Positions 6,416 through 9,274 of a stretch of DNA of 9,274 nucleotides are shown piece after piece (within the stretch, counting starts at the first letter, position 1; each line of letters opens with the position of its first letter). The stretch comes from JBDTMC01 sp039934475 (lineage in GTDB: Bacteria; Acidobacteriota; Terriglobia; Bryobacterales; Bryobacteraceae), in NCBI GenBank assembly GCA_039934475.1, contig JBDTMC010000311.1, positions 1 to 9,274 on the forward strand, written 5' to 3'. Below the pieces are notes generated by a model. It saw nothing but the letters and a program-made list of their open reading frames with translations. It did no database searches and was not told where the DNA came from. Made by a program: the position numbers and the translations under genes.

Positions 6416-6418
6416 ATT

Positions 6419-7960
6419 ATGAGCCAGGCGAACCCGTTCCAAGACGCGTTACGGTTCGAGCGTAGCGTGCCCCCGTGCGCCATGGTGATTTTCGGAGCCA
6501 ACGGGGATCTGACGCGTAGAAAGCTGTTGCCCGCCCTTTATCAATTGGCCCATGATCGCCGTTTGCCGGCCGGTTTTACCGTGCTTGGCAATTCGCGGAC
6601 GGCCATGCCCGATGACGCGTTCCGCGACAAGATGAAAGAGGCGGTTCAGAAGAATACCGAAGGCGATAGCCCCTTCGATGAAGAGTTGTGGAAGGATTTT
6701 GCTTCCGGTTTGTTCTACGTGGCAGGCGATATCAGCGATGCGGCCACGTACAACACAATCCGCGAGCGGCTGGAAGAGGTGGAGCGTACGCGGCACAATG
6801 GCGGCAACGTCCTCTACTACCTCTCCACGCAGCCGAGCCAGTATGGCCCCGTGGTTCAGGGTATGGGTAAAGCCGGATTGCAGAATGGCAATGGCTGGCG
6901 GCGCCTGGTGGTGGAAAAACCCTTTGGGCACGATCTGGAGAGCGCCCGTGTGCTGAACCAGACGATTCAAACCGTTTTTCCAGAAAACGACATCTACCGC
7001 ATCGATCATTACCTGGGTAAAGAGACCGTCCAAAACGTGCAGGCGTTTCGGTTCGGTAACGGCATCTTTGAGCCGTTGTGGAATCGCCGCTACGTCAACA
7101 ACGTCCAAATCACCGCTGCCGAATCCATTGGCCTGGAAGGGCGTGGCGGGTACTACCAGGAAGCCGGCGCGCTGCGCGACATGATTCAGAATCACCTGCT
7201 ACAGGTGATGTCTACGGTGGCCATGGAACCGCCCGCGCTGTTTGAACCGAACGCGGTCCGCGACGAGCGCGCCAAACTGCTCCGCTCCGTGCGCATCATG
7301 ACGCCCGACGACGTGCTGCAAAATGCGGTGGCCGGTCAATACGGGCCGGCGAACATCGGCGGGACTGACGTCCCCGGCTTCCGCCAGGAAGAGGGCGTGG
7401 ACCCGAACTCGCAAACCGACACTTACGCCGCCGCGACTTTCTTCGTCGATAACTGGCGCTGGGCTGGAGTCCCCTTCTACATCCGCACCGGCAAGCGGCT
7501 GCCGAAGCGCGTCACCGACATCGCCATCCGTTTCAACGACGCGCCGCTCTCGCTGTTCCGGCGCGATGGCGAGGGAGCGCAAGTGCCACCCGGCGCCCAG
7601 GCCAACCTTCTCATCCTGCGCATCCAGCCGGAGGAAGGCATCTCCCTGCGATTCCTTTCCAAACATCCGGGCGAAGGCATGCATCTGCGCCCGGTCTCGA
7701 TGGACTTCAACTACGGCACCAGTTTCGGCGCGCGGTCCCCCTCGGCGTACGAAACGCTGATCCTCGATGCCCTGATCGGAGACGCTACCCTCTACACGCG
7801 CCAGGACATGGTGGAGGCCAGTTGGAAGGCTGTCGCACCGATCCAGGAGTTGTGGAGCAACTCGAAATTTGAGTTTCCGAACTATGCCGCCGGAACGTGG
7901 GGTCCGAAGGCTTCTGACGAAATGCTTGCGCGTCATGGCCACGAATGGAGGGTGCCATAA
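6419..7960 (+). CDS. zwf: Glucose-6-phosphate 1-dehydrogenase
   Basis: The product is 513 residues, the usual size for bacterial G6PDH. It oxidises glucose-6-phosphate to 6-phosphoglucono-1,5-lactone with NAD(P)+ in the cytoplasm, the first step of the oxidative pentose-phosphate pathway. The N-terminal dinucleotide-binding loop is GANGDLTRRK at 26-35 (the common form is GASGDLxxRK). The substrate site RIDHYLGKE is at 194-202, with His197 in the conserved D-H-Y-L-G-K-E motif. RDMIQNHLLQ at 253-262 carries the second conserved His259. RTGKRLPKR, later in the chain, is the usual phosphate/substrate-binding segment. The start has only a weak purine run (TTAGAG) upstream, but the frame closes upstream and the N-terminus fits the family. 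Its stop codon abuts the opcA start, so the two are surely co-transcribed. Confidence 0.97.
   Translation: MSQANPFQDALRFERSVPPCAMVIFGANGDLTRRKLLPALYQLAHDRRLPAGFTVLGNSRTAMPDDAFRDKMKEAVQKNTEGDSPFDEELWKDFASGLFYVAGDISDAATYNTIRERLEEVERTRHNGGNVLYYLSTQPSQYGPVVQGMGKAGLQNGNGWRRLVVEKPFGHDLESARVLNQTIQTVFPENDIYRIDHYLGKETVQNVQAFRFGNGIFEPLWNRRYVNNVQITAAESIGLEGRGGYYQEAGALRDMIQNHLLQVMSTVAMEPPALFEPNAVRDERAKLLRSVRIMTPDDVLQNAVAGQYGPANIGGTDVPGFRQEEGVDPNSQTDTYAAATFFVDNWRWAGVPFYIRTGKRLPKRVTDIAIRFNDAPLSLFRRDGEGAQVPPGAQANLLILRIQPEEGISLRFLSKHPGEGMHLRPVSMDFNYGTSFGARSPSAYETLILDALIGDATLYTRQDMVEASWKAVAPIQELWSNSKFEFPNYAAGTWGPKASDEMLARHGHEWRVP
7947..7952 (+). promoter_or_regulatory. opcA ribosome binding site inside the zwf 3' end
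   Basis: GGAGGG lies 8 nt before the opcA ATG at 7961 and is embedded in the last codons of zwf. With the TAA|ATG junction it points to coupled or efficient re-initiated translation. Confidence 0.7.
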
Positions 7961-8926
7961 ATGCCGCTCGTCGAACCGCAAAAACTGCTTAAGGAACTGT
8001 CGGAACTGTGGGTCGGCTTGGGAAAGGGCGATGGCGCCAGTCAGGGCGTTCTGCGTGCCTGCGCGATGACGTTCATCGTAGTCACTGAGGCGGAGAACAC
8101 CGATATCGGAGAGACGCTGGCGGCCCTCATGCCGGAGCATCCCAGCCGCGCCATCGTCGTGATTCTGGACCCGAAGGCGGAAGATGTCTCGGCGCGCGTG
8201 TTCGCACAGTGTTGGATGCCGTTTGGCCGGCGCCAGCAGATCTGTTGCGAAGAAGTGGAGATCACCACTCCGCCCGGCAAGCTGAAAGATATCGCCAATG
8301 TCATCCTCGGGCTCACCGTGCCCGATCTGCCGGTGGTGATGTGGTCGCGTTGTCCGAGTCTCTTCGACCTGCCCGAGTTCAGCCGGCTGCTGCCGCTTAT
8401 CGACAAGCTGATCGTGGATTCCAATGGCGTAGAGGACCCAAGCGGATTCCTGCAGCGGCTGGTAGCCATCCCGGAAGTTCTGGTGGCCGATCTCGCCTGG
8501 ACGCGGCTTACGCGGTGGCGCGAAACTGTCGCCAATGTCTTTGAGAACCCTGAGTTCCGCGGCCAACTGCCTGCCATCCACGAACTGGTGGTCGATTTTG
8601 GAGGCGATGTTCCTCCGACGCGCGGCTACTACCTCGCCGCTTGGATTAGCGCTTGCCTCGGCGGAAAAATACAGTCTTCCATGCACCATGTGGAAGCGGA
8701 GGCAGGCATCCACGCCATGGCACTGAAGAACGGAGGCTTCCAGATGTCGCTGGAATTGCTGGACGGCTCACAGGCGGAACTGCGTGCCGGCACGCTCGTA
8801 GCCCGGCTCGTCTTTCAGCGGCCTAACGACTACATGCTGCTGCGCGAGGAACTGAAGATCCTCGGTCACGATCGCGCCTATGAAAGCGCCTTGGCGGGCG
8901 CGCTGGACATGAGCAAGACCTCATGA
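7961..8926 (+). CDS. opcA: OpcA-type glucose-6-phosphate dehydrogenase assembly/activator protein
   Basis: The product is 321 residues, cytoplasmic, with no signal peptide. OpcA in cyanobacteria and actinobacteria binds G6PDH and promotes its assembly or activity. Family features seen are HPSR at 60-63 within an otherwise hydrophobic strand (RAIVVILD), VPDLPVVMWSR at 120-130 and DLAWTRLTRWRE at 177-188. The position directly between zwf and pgl is the classic one and independently supports the call. It starts one base after the zwf stop. Its own stop TGA overlaps the pgl ATG (ATGA). Whether it also acts in redox control here, as proposed in cyanobacteria, cannot be told from sequence. Confidence 0.92.
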   Translation: MPLVEPQKLLKELSELWVGLGKGDGASQGVLRACAMTFIVVTEAENTDIGETLAALMPEHPSRAIVVILDPKAEDVSARVFAQCWMPFGRRQQICCEEVEITTPPGKLKDIANVILGLTVPDLPVVMWSRCPSLFDLPEFSRLLPLIDKLIVDSNGVEDPSGFLQRLVAIPEVLVADLAWTRLTRWRETVANVFENPEFRGQLPAIHELVVDFGGDVPPTRGYYLAAWISACLGGKIQSSMHHVEAEAGIHAMALKNGGFQMSLELLDGSQAELRAGTLVARLVFQRPNDYMLLREELKILGHDRAYESALAGALDMSKTS

Positions 8927-9274
8927 GCGGAATCCGATTTCGCTCTGCCACGGCGGAGGAAACCGCCGTCGTCTGTGCGCAGGTCATCGCCGACGACATT
9001 CGTACGGCTGTTGCCACAAGGGGGCAGGCGACGCTGGCGGTCTCCGGCGGCTCTGCTATCAAGTTACTGTTCCCGAAACTGGTGGCCGCCGCACTGCCAT
9101 GGAAAAACATCCAGCTTTTCTGGGTGGACGAGCGCGGCGTGCCGCCCAGCGATGAGCAAAGCAACTACCGGCTTGCCAATCAGCTGCTGATAGAGCCGGC
9201 AGGCATTCCCGCGTCGAACATCCATCGCATTCAGGGCGAACACGCTGCCTGTAAGGTTGCCGTTCACGCCCACA
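8923..9274 (+). CDS. pgl: 6-phosphogluconolactonase (partial, C-terminus outside window)
   Basis: The first 117 residues are present and the gene runs off the right edge; full-length DevB-type enzymes are about 230-250 residues. It hydrolyses 6-phosphogluconolactone to 6-phosphogluconate, the step after Zwf. Motifs of the family (related to glucosamine-6-phosphate isomerases) are LAVSGGS at 38-44, FWVDERGVPPSDEQSNY at 66-82 and HRIQGE at 101-106. The start is set by the ATGA overlap with the opcA stop, which indicates translational coupling; no strong Shine-Dalgarno sequence is seen. It is the third gene of the zwf-opcA-pgl operon. Confidence 0.95.
   Translation, partial: MSGIRFRSATAEETAVVCAQVIADDIRTAVATRGQATLAVSGGSAIKLLFPKLVAAALPWKNIQLFWVDERGVPPSDEQSNYRLANQLLIEPAGIPASNIHRIQGEHAACKVAVHAH

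Larger units (their letters stand above)
5516..6418. other. About 900 bp without an intact gene: upstream region plus gene debris
   Basis: From 5516 to about 5699 this holds the leader and two palindromes upstream of the PQQ dehydrogenase and no recognisable coding sequence. From 5700 to about 6415 it holds fragments of at least three and perhaps four unrelated genes in both orientations (DinB-like, glycosidase-like 30-bp piece, PIN toxin, possible small ORF), each listed separately. No transposase, tRNA or clear terminal inverted repeat is visible that would explain their accumulation. The promoter of zwf must lie near its right end; TTGCAA occurs at 6369-6374 and 6383-6388, but I see no well-placed -10 box. 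Confidence 0.7.

Noticed and set aside
6449..7195. 248-codon minus-strand frame opposite zwf
   Set aside because: It is a shadow of the zwf codons, with no recognisable motif and no ribosome binding site.
7199..8713. 504-codon open frame on the minus strand opposite zwf and opcA
   Set aside because: It is antisense to two well-supported genes; its composition (rich in Arg, His, Gly with no domain) is what GC-rich coding DNA gives on the opposite strand.

Overview
The window looks like chromosomal DNA of a moderately GC-rich Gram-negative soil-type bacterium. The best guess is an Acidobacteriota lineage (Bryobacter/Solibacter-like). This is inferred from the gene style (large secreted six-hairpin glycosidase-like protein, multihaem c-type cytochrome, sorbosone-type PQQ dehydrogenase, zwf-opcA-pgl operon) and not from any marker gene.

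Layout. Positions 1-489 (minus) hold the body of an AlbA_2/Schlafen-type protein that lacks its N-terminus and runs off the left edge. It abuts the stop codon of a 726-codon secreted six-hairpin glycosidase-like gene (490-2670, minus). An 84-bp divergent intergenic region separates that gene from a secreted SMP-30/gluconolactonase-like beta-propeller (2755-3645, plus). Convergent to it is a minus-strand pair: a PQQ-dependent sugar dehydrogenase (4298-5515), followed downstream by an exported cytochrome with five haem-binding motifs (3733-4221). About 900 bp without an intact gene follow (5516-6418). The last 1.1 kb times 2.5 is a canonical oxidative pentose-phosphate operon on the plus strand: zwf (6419-7960), opcA (7961-8926) and the start of pgl (8923-end), with junctions TAA|ATG and ATGA.

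How the genes fit together. The exported proteins suggest periplasmic sugar metabolism: a glycosidase-like protein, a PQQ sugar dehydrogenase that would make lactones, a possible lactonase and a multihaem cytochrome as possible electron acceptor. The cytoplasmic operon does the parallel phosphorylated chemistry (glucose-6-phosphate to 6-phosphogluconolactone to 6-phosphogluconate). Two perfect palindromes upstream of the dehydrogenase are candidate operators.

The most unusual part is 5700-6415, a small gene graveyard. It contains a frameshifted DinB-like C-terminal half (minus), a 30-bp fragment matching the 5' coding region of the glycosidase-like gene with only synonymous differences, a VapC-type PIN toxin reduced to head and tail pieces (plus), and a possible decayed small ORF (plus). 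I found no intact undescribed system. The debris field and the Gln at the expected catalytic-His position of the PQQ dehydrogenase are the points most worth checking.
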